Part shown: piece by piece, positions 36,747-45,049 of the stretch
Position numbering within the stretch: position 1 is the stretch's first letter
Layout: each line of letters opens with the position of its first letter
Assembly: GCF_040117685.2 (NCBI RefSeq)
Contig: NZ_JBEDYP020000013.1
Span: 248,001 to 312,000, forward strand
DNA length: 64,000 nucleotides
Reading direction: 5' to 3'
Origin: Gracilimonas sp040117685
Lineage (GTDB): Bacteria > Bacteroidota > Rhodothermia > Balneolales > Balneolaceae
Notes under the pieces: model-generated
The model's input: only the letters and a program-made list of their open reading frames with translations
Told to the model about the DNA's origin: nothing
The model's database searches: none
Made by a program: the position numbers and the translations under genes

Positions 36747-38816
36747 TTAAAACTGAATTCTGACCTGCAAACCTATTGAATTTCTTACATCACCTTCAAT
36801 CTTACTAAGCCCGCTTCCGATCACCTGAGTATCTTCAAAAATGGTAATACCATACTTAAACCACAGATCCAAAAACTCGGTTACTGTATATTTTACAGCT
36901 ATATACGCTCTCTGGCCCTGATCGTACAAAACCGTATTTGAAAGCACATACAGCAAGTCACTTTCAAATTGATACACTCTTGTTGAGAAACTTTCCGTAT
37001 CAAATACAGACACCCGCGCGTCAATTCGAAGAGCATCAATTGGCTGTAACCGAACGTCCTGATACATCAAAAAACCTTTTTCCCAGCCATCTCCCGCCTC
37101 TTTATTGCGCGCGAATTCTATCCGTGATCGCAGGCGAACTGCCGAACTAACATGATATTCAAAGTTTGCCCTGATACTCGCTCTTTTTTCCCTGCCTAAC
37201 CAAAGTTCTTGTGCACCCCGCTCATTGGTTATTTCAAATTCTTCATCCTGAAGTTCATTTCTAAGCAGTACATATACATTCAATTTCGGGGAGAATTTAA
37301 CTTCAACCAAACCCAGCAAGTCGAAGCCTCCGGTAGCCTGAGAAGTGCCAAAGCGAGGAGCAGCGAACCGGTATTGATCCACATATCCGCTGAGAGATAT
37401 TCTTTGGTTAAGCTGATGGCGGATGCCAACGTAAAACCCTTCTTCATTCTGCGGAGCTGATGACCGTTCTCCAAATCCGCTTGACAGAAATGACTGAAAG
37501 TCTTTCTGATAGTTCCGGTAAGAAATTGCCAGTTCCGTATTCTCTGAAATCGGAGCCTCTAATCCGGCAACAGCCCCTAAACCCCCATTCCGGCTGCGTG
37601 CCATCTCCCAAAAAACAAAGGCATTCCCTGCAAGCCCCCGATAATCAATGCCTAAAACTGAGTTTTCTGAGCCTTCAAAGTCATACAGGTTACTGAGTGA
37701 AGTACCTTTTGCAATGTAGCTGTTGAATTCATTGTAATAGCCAGTTAAACCAAGCAGTCCAACGGGGGTATCCAGTCGGGCACGACCGCCAATAACCATT
37801 TGATCGATATTATTCTTCCTTTCCAGTTCACTTTGTGTTCTGTGGAAACCTGCTGAGGTTGGAAATCGTGTGGTGTCTCTGTTTATAACCGATGCTGTTC
37901 TGGGGCGACTGGAGTAAAAGGCGGTCAGTTCTACCTTTTCACCATAGGTGGCAGCAATCCCTCTAAAGAAATCCGTTTCCTGTGCCGAGGAATAGGCTTT
38001 TACACCACGCTCGCTCTTGCTGATAGTTCCAATCACCTCACGCCCCTTTCCAAAGGCACCACCAGTCCAAAGCACCAAGCCCTGACCAAAGCTCAGGCTG
38101 TAGTCCCCAACTACAAAATCTTTCAGTTTTCCGTTATCGGTTAAGGCGATATGACCTGAGTTGTAATCAAATCCGGTTATTCCCTGCAGGGTTTCGCCGG
38201 GATCTTTTTCTTGAGTCAGGTTTAAAGACAGGTGGTTACTGGTTATCCGAAACCGCTGATAATACTTGGCAGAACTCCCAAGATATCCACCTGAAGAATC
38301 CGGTTCTCTGAATCCTTCCCGGATTTGCAGGTTTTGTTGATAGCGGGAAAAGACTTCAACCTTGCGGTTTGCCATCCAGTATTCGGGCCTCATATATAAA
38401 TCCCGAAACTGTGATTCTACCCCTCCGATAGTAACATAAGGAGCCATTCGCTGATAGGTTGCTTCGCCGACTCCCCATACATCCAGAAGTTCTGTTTTCT
38501 CTTCAAATGGTTTTGTGTTTCTGAAGTCGATGATAGCCCGGGCTATTTTAAGGTTGATGCCAGGCACCTGCAGAAGATCATCCAGTCCGGCACTATTCAG
38601 GTTTACCGGATTGGAAGCAAGGTCCTCCAGGAACTGAGTTAATTGTTCGCCTGCTTCTCCTACTTCTTCCGTATCTAATTCTTCAAAGGCTTTTTCGAGT
38701 TGTTCTTCTACGCGGGTAGCTGTGGTATCTTCCTGCGCAACAATATAACCGGGGCAAACCAGCATCACCCCAAATAAAGAAAGATACGATATGACTCTCC
38801 ATTTCTTACCCATCAA
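36747..38816 (-). CDS. Helix-hairpin-helix protein with C-terminal outer membrane barrel
   Basis: This is a 689-residue protein with a signal peptide ending YIVAQ. A ComEA-like HhH pair lies near residues 70-130 (PVNLNSAGLDDLLQVPGINLKIARAIIDFR; LLDVWGVGEATYQRMAPYV). The remaining 550 residues are barrel-like amphipathic strands ending in RIQF. This HhH-plus-barrel family is conserved in Bacteroidota; its role is not known, and DNA binding by an exported HhH motif is only a possibility. It overlaps the PorV/PorQ-like gene by 4 bases. Confidence 0.8.
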   Translation of the reverse strand: MMGKKWRVISYLSLFGVMLVCPGYIVAQEDTTATRVEEQLEKAFEELDTEEVGEAGEQLTQFLEDLASNPVNLNSAGLDDLLQVPGINLKIARAIIDFRNTKPFEEKTELLDVWGVGEATYQRMAPYVTIGGVESQFRDLYMRPEYWMANRKVEVFSRYQQNLQIREGFREPDSSGGYLGSSAKYYQRFRITSNHLSLNLTQEKDPGETLQGITGFDYNSGHIALTDNGKLKDFVVGDYSLSFGQGLVLWTGGAFGKGREVIGTISKSERGVKAYSSAQETDFFRGIAATYGEKVELTAFYSSRPRTASVINRDTTRFPTSAGFHRTQSELERKNNIDQMVIGGRARLDTPVGLLGLTGYYNEFNSYIAKGTSLSNLYDFEGSENSVLGIDYRGLAGNAFVFWEMARSRNGGLGAVAGLEAPISENTELAISYRNYQKDFQSFLSSGFGERSSAPQNEEGFYVGIRHQLNQRISLSGYVDQYRFAAPRFGTSQATGGFDLLGLVEVKFSPKLNVYVLLRNELQDEEFEITNERGAQELWLGREKRASIRANFEYHVSSAVRLRSRIEFARNKEAGDGWEKGFLMYQDVRLQPIDALRIDARVSVFDTESFSTRVYQFESDLLYVLSNTVLYDQGQRAYIAVKYTVTEFLDLWFKYGITIFEDTQVIGSGLSKIEGDVRNSIGLQVRIQF

Positions 38817-39631
38817 AAATAGATCATAAAATCGAGCCCGGGACTAAATCCCAGAACCTCATGTTTTTGTACCGCGAAATTTATATCCCATTGCTCCCGT
38901 CCATAACCAAAACCAAGCGCATAAGTTAGTGGCCCCGTGGTGATACCTACCCTTCCTTTCAGGTTTTCTATTACTTTAACTTCTACTCCTCCCCGATATG
39001 CTACAGGGAAATTCACGTCCTTTACAACATCGAAAGCGAATAAGGCCTGCTCGTTTAGGGCATATGAAAAACCAACAGTGGTCTCTCGCGGCAGATCTTC
39101 CCGAATTCCGTTATAAGAAGCTCGATTAACGTTTATTGTTTTCGCACCAATCCAAAGGCTATTTGAGATTTCAGCAGCTATCCCAATATCCACCCCAATA
39201 GCTCCGCCTGACCCATAATCACCCCCGAATGATATATGGTTATAGTTTCCGGCTAATCCAAAATGCAGCATCTGCCACTCATTCTTATAGCCAATTCTCA
39301 GCCTTGTTTCACTGAACACATTATCACCGTACCGGTGAAAACCTACTGATGCACCGCCAAATTTTGTAGGAACCCGCGCCAATGCCGACATATCGGTAAG
39401 CTCCGGGAAGCCATAATTTCGAAGTCCGTAAAATCCTACGGCAATATCTTCGTTAGCGGAAAGGGCAGGATTTGAGAACAGGGACCAGTCGTAACCGGGA
39501 AGTGCCGTTGTAGCTTGCCCCATTCCCAAGCCACGCGCACCCATCGAAAGCTGAGCATAAGCCGGCATGGAAATCAATCCCAGAATAATTCCCAAAGAAA
39601 ATTTATTTAGAACGTGTCGTATTCGTATCAT
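38813..39631 (-). CDS. PorV/PorQ-like outer membrane beta-barrel protein
   Basis: This is a 272-residue protein with signal peptide (MPAYAQ) and the opening LSMGARGLGMGQATTALPGYDWSLFSNPALSA, characteristic of the FadL-like PorV/PorQ/UPF0164 group of type IX secretion-associated barrels. The C-terminus is GLDFMIYF. It is shorter than PorV (about 390) and nearer PorQ in length. Its start lies only 27 bases from the start of the divergent porD gene, so the two promoters must overlap the genes. Confidence 0.75.
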   Translation of the reverse strand: MIRIRHVLNKFSLGIILGLISMPAYAQLSMGARGLGMGQATTALPGYDWSLFSNPALSANEDIAVGFYGLRNYGFPELTDMSALARVPTKFGGASVGFHRYGDNVFSETRLRIGYKNEWQMLHFGLAGNYNHISFGGDYGSGGAIGVDIGIAAEISNSLWIGAKTINVNRASYNGIREDLPRETTVGFSYALNEQALFAFDVVKDVNFPVAYRGGVEVKVIENLKGRVGITTGPLTYALGFGYGREQWDINFAVQKHEVLGFSPGLDFMIYF

Positions 39632-39658
39632 TAGTACCCCAAATGTCGACTAATAAAT

Positions 39659-40588
39659 ATGATCTCTCTCACTAATTATATCTTTAAAATAATAAAGCCC
39701 CTCATTTTTTGCGGGATAATTTTCCTCATTACCCCTTTTACCTCAAAAGGGCAAGAATTTGATTGTACTGTTACCGTGAATATTGATCAGCTTGAGGGTT
39801 CTTCGTTTAATTACCTGGAGAACCTGAAACCCACCCTCGAAAATTACATAAACGAGTACCGGTGGACTGAGCAGGACTTTGCTGAAGAAGAACGTATTGA
39901 TTGCCAAATTCAGGTCGCCATTAACAGCGGTACTTCCGATTATACATTTTCTGCGGAAGTGGTATTCCAGGTTCAGCGACCTATTTACAACACAACCGCC
40001 AAAACAACTACGGTCTTACTCAGTGATAACGCCTGGCAGTTTTCTTATCCGGAAGGAAAGAGCCTTATCCATGACGAGCTTCAGTTTGATGCGCTCACCG
40101 GCTTTATCGATTTTTATTGCTATACCATACTCGGGTACGATTTCGATACTTTTTCTGAACATGGCGGCGACCCTTACTTTGGAAAGGCACAGAATATTTT
40201 AAACCTTGCAGAAAGTACTTCTGCCATCGGCTGGACACGCAGCACCAATAACCGGCGAAACAGAAATACCATGATCACGGATCTGGTTTCCTCCAACTAT
40301 CGGCCATTGCGAACGGCCTATTACCGATATCACCGCCTTGGACTCGACCAGTTTGTCGCTAACCCGGATGTTGCCCGCGGAGAAATCTTAAGTTCCCTGA
40401 AAACCATACAGGAGACCAAACGACGATCTACCAGTAACTTCCTTTTTGATATCTTCTTTGATACCAAAGCCCGGGAAATTGCTGCTGTTTTTGATGAAGC
40501 GGAAACCGATGTCCGACTGGAAGCTTATGACGTTTTACAGAATACGGATCAGGGACATTTATCTGAGTACGAAAGCTTGCAGAACTAA
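39659..40588 (+). CDS. porD: Type IX secretion system protein PorD (DUF4835)
   Basis: This is a 309-residue protein with a signal peptide and the DUF4835/PorD pattern: QEFDCTVTVNIDQLEGSSFNYLENLKPTLENYINEYRW, then IDCQIQVAINS, NTTAKTTTVLLSDNAWQFSYPEG, and the long helical second half with LTGFIDFYCYTILGYDFDTFSEHGG and SNYRPLRTAYYRYHRLGLDQ. PorD is a periplasmic or outer membrane accessory factor of type IX secretion. With the sorting domain at the left end of the window it supports a working type IX system. Confidence 0.85.
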   Translation: MISLTNYIFKIIKPLIFCGIIFLITPFTSKGQEFDCTVTVNIDQLEGSSFNYLENLKPTLENYINEYRWTEQDFAEEERIDCQIQVAINSGTSDYTFSAEVVFQVQRPIYNTTAKTTTVLLSDNAWQFSYPEGKSLIHDELQFDALTGFIDFYCYTILGYDFDTFSEHGGDPYFGKAQNILNLAESTSAIGWTRSTNNRRNRNTMITDLVSSNYRPLRTAYYRYHRLGLDQFVANPDVARGEILSSLKTIQETKRRSTSNFLFDIFFDTKAREIAAVFDEAETDVRLEAYDVLQNTDQGHLSEYESLQN

Positions 40589-40672
40589 AATATTTATCTG
40601 CTGGTTTTGTATATTAGCCGCCCAAAAAAGCGGTTCCATAACTGAATTTATTAAGACGAAAAATTATAGCGA

Positions 40673-41443
40673 ATGAAATTTTACGTATGTATTAAAATGG
40701 TGCCTGATGTTAACGCACCTCTGCAAATTAAAGACGGACAATTAATTCAGGATGCTGACCGGATGATTCTCAATGCCTACGATGCTTCGGCAGTTGAAGA
40801 AGCCCTGGTACTTAAAGAGAAACACGGCGGCGAAGTTGAGGTGGTGTGTATCGGCTCAGCTAAAGCTTCAGAAACCATCCGTAAGGCGCTGGCTATGGGA
40901 GCAGATAAAGCCACTCACATCCAGACAACCAGTGATGAGCAATACGACTCCGGTTCTTACGCCCGCATTCTTGCTAAATTTTTCGAAGATAAAGATTACG
41001 ATGTGCTTTCTCTGGGTAAGCAATCTCAGGACACCGACTCCGGCTTAACGGGCAGCATGGTAGCCGAGCTTCTGGAGCTGCCTTATGCAACCAATGCCGT
41101 TGGGCTGGAAGCCGAAGAAGGCAAGCTAATCGTTAAGCGACAGGGTGATTCCGGGCAGGAGATGATTGAGTTACCCACTCCGTGTGCCGTTACTTGTTCT
41201 AATGACATGAACGAGCCACGCATCCCTAACCTGAAAGGGATTATGGCATCCAAGCGTAAGCCGGTTGAGCAGATCGAGCTTTCTGCTTTAGGGTTAAGTG
41301 ATGATGAACTTACCCCAAATACTTCCGTGAAAGGGTATGAAGAAAAACCCGGCCGCGAGCCCGGTAAGAAATTTGAGGGTGAACCGGACGAGATTGCCCG
41401 TGAAGTAGCACAGCTTCTGGATACCGAAGCCAACGTCCTTTAA
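40673..41443 (+). CDS. etfB: Electron transfer flavoprotein subunit beta (FixA-like)
   Basis: This is a 256-residue EtfB. It has the family opening FYVCIKMVPDVNAP, MILNAYDASAVEEALVLKE, the signature ETIRKALAMGADKATHI, and DVLSLGKQSQDTDSGLTGSMVAELLELPYATNA. EtfB binds AMP or, in bifurcating types, a second FAD; the type cannot be fixed by reading. It heads the group etfB-etfA-fixC-fixX. Confidence 0.94.
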   Translation: MKFYVCIKMVPDVNAPLQIKDGQLIQDADRMILNAYDASAVEEALVLKEKHGGEVEVVCIGSAKASETIRKALAMGADKATHIQTTSDEQYDSGSYARILAKFFEDKDYDVLSLGKQSQDTDSGLTGSMVAELLELPYATNAVGLEAEEGKLIVKRQGDSGQEMIELPTPCAVTCSNDMNEPRIPNLKGIMASKRKPVEQIELSALGLSDDELTPNTSVKGYEEKPGREPGKKFEGEPDEIAREVAQLLDTEANVL

Positions 41444-41495
41444 CAATCTCAGCTTAAGCCAAAACTGAACAAGCAAAAGAAATTAAATCAAACTC

Positions 41496-42470
41496 ATGAG
41501 CACAATTCTCACACACATTGCCATCTCAGACGGTAAAATTAAGCGTTCTTCCCTGGAAGTTTTATCTCATTGCAAAAAATTAGCCGAATCCGATGGCCAC
41601 TCTGTAGAGGCTGTTATTATTGATGAAAAAGCTTCTTCCTTTGTTGACGGAGTAAAAAAATACGGGGCTTCGAAAATCTATACTATTGAAGATCCCATTT
41701 TCAAAAATCATATGAACACCCCGTTACTCAGGGCCTTAGCCAAAGTGATGGAAACCGCAAACCCATCCGTATTCGCTTTTGCCTCCACAGAAGGAACCAA
41801 AGATATATTAGGTGCCTTAGCCGCTAATCAGGATGCCTCTGTACTTCCTGATGTTTCATCCTTTGAGCTTGCCGATGGCGGTATTACTGCTAAACGCCCT
41901 GTAATGGCAGCGAAAATCATTGCCAATACCGAAGCCAAAGGTGATAAGGTTTTAGTTTCCGTTCGCTCCGGCTCTTATGATTTAGTTGAAAGTGAAACCG
42001 ATGCCGAAGTTGTAAATATTGACTTCAGCATGGATGACAATGACCTTAAAGCTACGCTAAAAGAAATTATTTCTGCTTCCGGCGACACTATAGACCTGAA
42101 CGAAGCCGAAGCAATTGTAGCTGCCGGCCGTGGCGTAAAAGATGAAGAAGGACAAAATCTCATTTCTGAATTGGCCTCGGTTTTAAATGCCGGAATCGGA
42201 GCTTCACGAGCCTTAACCGAAGCCGGAGTTTATGACCCGAGTTTGCAGATTGGTCAGACCGGTAAAGTAGTTTCCCCCCAGCTGTATATCGCCGTAGGTA
42301 TTTCAGGAGCCATTCAGCACGTAGCGGGGATGGCAAATTCCAAAGTGATCGTTGCTGTAAATAAAGACCCTGATGCACCCATATTTGAAGTAGCAGACTA
42401 CGGGATTGTCGGAGACTTGTATAAGGTTCTCCCTCCCTTCATCGAAGAAATCAAAAAAATCAAAAATTAA
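41496..42470 (+). CDS. etfA: Electron transfer flavoprotein subunit alpha (FixB-like)
   Basis: This is a 324-residue EtfA with the C-terminal FAD-binding domain intact: AEAIVAAGRGVKDEEG, the GASRALTEAGVYDP segment, IGQTGKVVSPQLYIAVGISGAIQHVAGM and VAVNKDPDAPIFEVADYGIVGDLYKVLP. It pairs with EtfB and passes electrons to the FixC-type dehydrogenase encoded next. A palindromic heptamer array fills the 80 bases before fixC. Confidence 0.95.
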   Translation: MSTILTHIAISDGKIKRSSLEVLSHCKKLAESDGHSVEAVIIDEKASSFVDGVKKYGASKIYTIEDPIFKNHMNTPLLRALAKVMETANPSVFAFASTEGTKDILGALAANQDASVLPDVSSFELADGGITAKRPVMAAKIIANTEAKGDKVLVSVRSGSYDLVESETDAEVVNIDFSMDDNDLKATLKEIISASGDTIDLNEAEAIVAAGRGVKDEEGQNLISELASVLNAGIGASRALTEAGVYDPSLQIGQTGKVVSPQLYIAVGISGAIQHVAGMANSKVIVAVNKDPDAPIFEVADYGIVGDLYKVLPPFIEEIKKIKN

Positions 42471-42547
42471 TGTTTAATGTGAATTGCTGAATGTTAAATG
42501 AACTAGTAGTCTCATTTAACATTTAAAATTCATCATTTAAAATTTCC
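42471..42547. repeat. Palindromic heptamer array between etfA and fixC
   Basis: Eleven consecutive 7-base units fill the gap: TGTTTAA, TGTGAAT, TGCTGAA, TGTTAAA, TGAACTA, GTAGTCT, CATTTAA, CATTTAA, AATTCAT, CATTTAA, AATTTCC. The left units read TGnnnAA and the right ones are their reverse complements. A perfect 10-bp inverted repeat (42492-42501 with 42512-42521, TGTTAAATGA/TCATTTAACA) forms the centre. It ends 3 bases before the fixC ATG. Confidence 0.8.
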
Positions 42548-42550
42548 ACT

Positions 42551-43876
42551 ATGGACGAAAAGTTTGATTGTATAGTTATTGGCGGTGGCGTGGCCGGTCT
42601 CGCTGCAGCGATGACCCTTGCACGAAACAACATGAAATTTCTGTTAATTGAACGGGGTGAATTTGCCGGTTCCAAGAATGTTTCCGGTGGCGTGTTGTGG
42701 GGAAGCGACCTTGCCAAACTGGTTCCCAACTATTGGGAAGAAGAAGATGGTGGCTGGGAACGATTTATAAATCATCGCCGGCTTACCTTGATGGATGAAC
42801 AATCAACTTTCTCCTTAGATTTTAAGTCTTCTCACTTCAATGAGCCGCCTTATTCCGGTGTTGTTGTATTGCGTTCCAAGTTTGACAACTGGCTGTCGGG
42901 TAAAGTACAGGAAGCCATAGACGCTTCTGATTATGCCATGGACTCCTTCATTGCTACCAACATTAAGGTGGATGAAGTACTCATGGAGAACGACAAGGCT
43001 GTAGGTATCAAAACGGGCGAGGATGAATTTCATGCCGATTCAGTGATCATTGCTGAAGGGGTAAATAACTTGCTTACCCGACAGGTTGGACTGCAGGATA
43101 AATACGTACCTGCCGACCACATGCTTACCGGAATCAAGGAAATCATACGTTTTGACCAGGACGTACTGGAACAGAAATTTCAGCTGAATGGACTCAGCGG
43201 AATGAGCAACGAATTTGTGGGTTGGGCAACCGATGGCGTAGAAGGCGGTGGATTCTTGTACACCAACCGCGATACGATTTCACTGGGTTTGGTACTGGGA
43301 ATCAAAGATATGCGTGAGAAGCAGAAAAGTCCGCATGACATTCTGAATCACTTCAAAACTCATCCTACCATCGCTGACATCATAAAGGATGGCGAGATTG
43401 TTGAGTACTCGGCTCATGTTGTTTCCTCCGGGGATAAGCGAGCAATGCCTAAAGAATTATACAAAGACGGTATTTTACTGGCCGGTGAATCAGCCAACTT
43501 GCTCATGAATGCCGGAAAAGCGATTCAGGGTATGGATTATGCCATGCGCTCCGGAATTCTTGCCGCTGAAACCATAGTGAAAGCTAAAGACAAAGGAGAT
43601 TACTCTTCCGCCACGCTTAAAGAATATCGCAAGGTGATGGATGAGAGTTACGTGATGAAAGACATCAATGGTTTCCAGGATGCGGTGCATCTTCTCCATA
43701 CCGAAACCATGCAACAAAAGGTCCCGAATTTAGTTTGTGACTTCGGTCGTCAGTTCTTCACCATTAAAAATGAGCCGACTCCAAAATCGAAGGACATGCT
43801 GAAGGGAGCGATCAAACGTCATTCATCTATCTGGGAATTGGCAAAACTCGGATTCAAAGCAGGAAAATCATTATAA
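42551..43876 (+). CDS. fixC: FixC-like electron transfer flavoprotein:quinone oxidoreductase
   Basis: This is a 441-residue flavoprotein with the dinucleotide-binding motif G11-G-G-V-A-G16 at the N-terminus, followed by ERGEFAGSKNVSGGVLWG, SVIIAEGVNNLLTRQVGL and the second FAD segment ILLAGESANLLMNAGKAIQGMDYAMRSG. Length and motifs match FixC/ETF-QO flavin subunits that need a separate ferredoxin-like FixX. It moves electrons from EtfAB to the quinone pool. No Shine-Dalgarno is visible because the heptamer array occupies the leader. Confidence 0.94.
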   Translation: MDEKFDCIVIGGGVAGLAAAMTLARNNMKFLLIERGEFAGSKNVSGGVLWGSDLAKLVPNYWEEEDGGWERFINHRRLTLMDEQSTFSLDFKSSHFNEPPYSGVVVLRSKFDNWLSGKVQEAIDASDYAMDSFIATNIKVDEVLMENDKAVGIKTGEDEFHADSVIIAEGVNNLLTRQVGLQDKYVPADHMLTGIKEIIRFDQDVLEQKFQLNGLSGMSNEFVGWATDGVEGGGFLYTNRDTISLGLVLGIKDMREKQKSPHDILNHFKTHPTIADIIKDGEIVEYSAHVVSSGDKRAMPKELYKDGILLAGESANLLMNAGKAIQGMDYAMRSGILAAETIVKAKDKGDYSSATLKEYRKVMDESYVMKDINGFQDAVHLLHTETMQQKVPNLVCDFGRQFFTIKNEPTPKSKDMLKGAIKRHSSIWELAKLGFKAGKSL

Positions 43877-43897
43877 GTGAAAGGTGAAAAGGCAGAA
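43877..43897. repeat. Left heptamer block flanking the four-helix-bundle gene
   Basis: GTGAAAG, GTGAAAA and GGCAGAA follow directly on the fixC stop codon. AAAGGTGAAAA (43880-43890) has a perfect 11-bp reverse complement at 44322-44332, beyond the other end of the four-helix-bundle gene. Confidence 0.6.
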
Positions 43898-43908
43898 GAA
43901 GAAAGTAT

Positions 43909-44252
43909 TTATATCATATTTGACAGCATAGCAAATACATCGTTTGCCAGTTTTTCCACCTTCTTTGTGTTATTGTTATTTAGATAATTGAGATTAATAG
44001 AGATTTCGAGTTGAGTATCAAGTTCAACTAAAGAAGATCTGGATATCCGATAGAATCGCTTTCGATCTTTTTCAGATTTTCTTGAAGCACCTTCTGATAA
44101 ATTGGAAGGAATTGAAACGGCAGCTCTTCTCATTTGACTTGTTAAGCCAAAAGTTTCGGTCTTTGGATAATTTTCAGTTAACCTATAAATCTCACTAACT
44201 AATTCGACACTTTTTTATAAACGTTTAACTGTTTGTGATTCAAATTGATCAT
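43909..44252 (-). pseudogene. Four-helix-bundle (23S rRNA intervening-sequence type) protein gene with a one-base frameshift
   Basis: The downstream frame (ATG at 44133, 74 residues) holds the family core QMRRAAVSIPSNLSEGASRKS and SRSSLVELDTQLEI. Reading further upstream in that frame gives SVELVSEIYRLTENYPKTETFGLTSQ, a good match to the family's first helix, but it is cut by TAA at 44215-44217. A second frame from ATG 44252 gives MINLNHKQLNVYKK up to the same A6 run (44211-44216 as T on the plus strand). Adding one A fuses both into about 114 residues, the normal family length. It may be a decayed gene, a sequencing error or a slippage-dependent gene. It lies opposite to and between fixC and fixX. 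Confidence 0.8.
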
Positions 44253-44321
44253 AATACCCCGTGTTGATTAATTATTCACAAATAGATACTTAAAAAAATT
44301 CAATCTGAAAAGTCAGCAAAG

Positions 44322-44342
44322 TTTTCACCTTTGCCGTTTCAC
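44322..44342. repeat. Right heptamer block flanking the four-helix-bundle gene
   Basis: TTTTCAC, CTTTGCC and GTTTCAC are heptamers of the opposite orientation to those at 43877-43897. TTTTCACCTTT (44322-44332) is the exact reverse complement of 43880-43890. The block ends 14 bases before the fixX ATG. Confidence 0.6.
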
Positions 44343-44355
44343 AAATAGAAAGCAC

Positions 44356-44658
44356 ATGAAAAACCTAAAACTCACGGAACGACTCGGACTTGTAAGCTAT
44401 CGTAACCAGGCAAAGTCGGAGATTAAGCCACATATTGTTGTTGATACGGATATTTGTAATTCAACATGCCCGCATAAGTGTACCACCTACGTTTGCCCGG
44501 CCAATTGCTACACGATGGACGATAACGGCAAAGTTCACTTTCAGGTAGAAGATTGTATTGAGTGCGGAACGTGCATGTATGCTTGCGATCAGGGAGCGGT
44601 AGACTGGAATTATCCCGATCCTGAAATCGGGCGTGGAGTAACCTGGAATTTCGGGTAA
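44356..44658 (+). CDS. fixX: FixX-like ferredoxin
   Basis: This is a 100-residue ferredoxin-like protein of the FixX/ETF-QO C-terminal type: STCPHKCTTYVCPANCYTM, then VEDCIECGTCMYACDQGAVDW with cysteines for one [4Fe-4S] cluster in C-x2-C-x2-C-x3-C form plus the upstream cysteine group. It ends GVTWNFG, typical of FixX. It completes the FixABCX set and is separated from fixC by 479 bases holding the four-helix-bundle gene. Its stop TAA touches the stop of the convergent PIN gene. Confidence 0.93.
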   Translation: MKNLKLTERLGLVSYRNQAKSEIKPHIVVDTDICNSTCPHKCTTYVCPANCYTMDDNGKVHFQVEDCIECGTCMYACDQGAVDWNYPDPEIGRGVTWNFG

Positions 44659-45039
44659 TTAAAAACCCAGGTTCTGAAGCCTATCATCCTTTGTAGCCAG
44701 CGGAAATTCATTGAGCAAGGCCGTGGCTACGATTAACCGATCGGCAGGGTCATCAGGAAAGTTGGATGGAAGCTTTTCCTGGGCTAAAATTACATCTTTA
44801 TCAATAGGAATGACGGTACAAACCTGAGGTTTTGTAGCAAGCTCCATCCATTTTTTGAATGAAGGCTTCAGGTCAATCACTCCTTTTCGGGCCAGCATTT
44901 CCGTCTCCCAAACCGTAGCAGCCGATATGGCTATTTCCCGCTCAGCGGCCGACTCATCCAGTGTTTTCCTTTCTTCGTCGGTTAAAGGTCCTTCATCCAA
45001 AAGCCACCATAACCAAACGTGCGTATCAAGTAAAATCAT
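44659..45039 (-). CDS. PIN domain toxin (VapC-type endoribonuclease)
   Basis: This is a 126-residue PIN domain protein. Acidic active-site residues are D5 in ILLDTHVW, E45 in SAATVWETEML, and the aspartates in DDPADRLIVATAL and LATKDDRLQNL. PIN toxins of type II modules cut RNA in a Mg-dependent way. It follows the antitoxin gene by 10 bases. Its last codon abuts the fixX stop with no spacer (TAATTA). Confidence 0.92.
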   Translation of the reverse strand: MILLDTHVWLWWLLDEGPLTDEERKTLDESAAEREIAISAATVWETEMLARKGVIDLKPSFKKWMELATKPQVCTVIPIDKDVILAQEKLPSNFPDDPADRLIVATALLNEFPLATKDDRLQNLGF

Positions 45040-45049
45040 CTACACTCTT

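Noticed and set aside
42471..42547. Heptamer array considered as a CRISPR array
   Set aside because: Units are 7 bases with no spacers, and no cas genes are present in the window.
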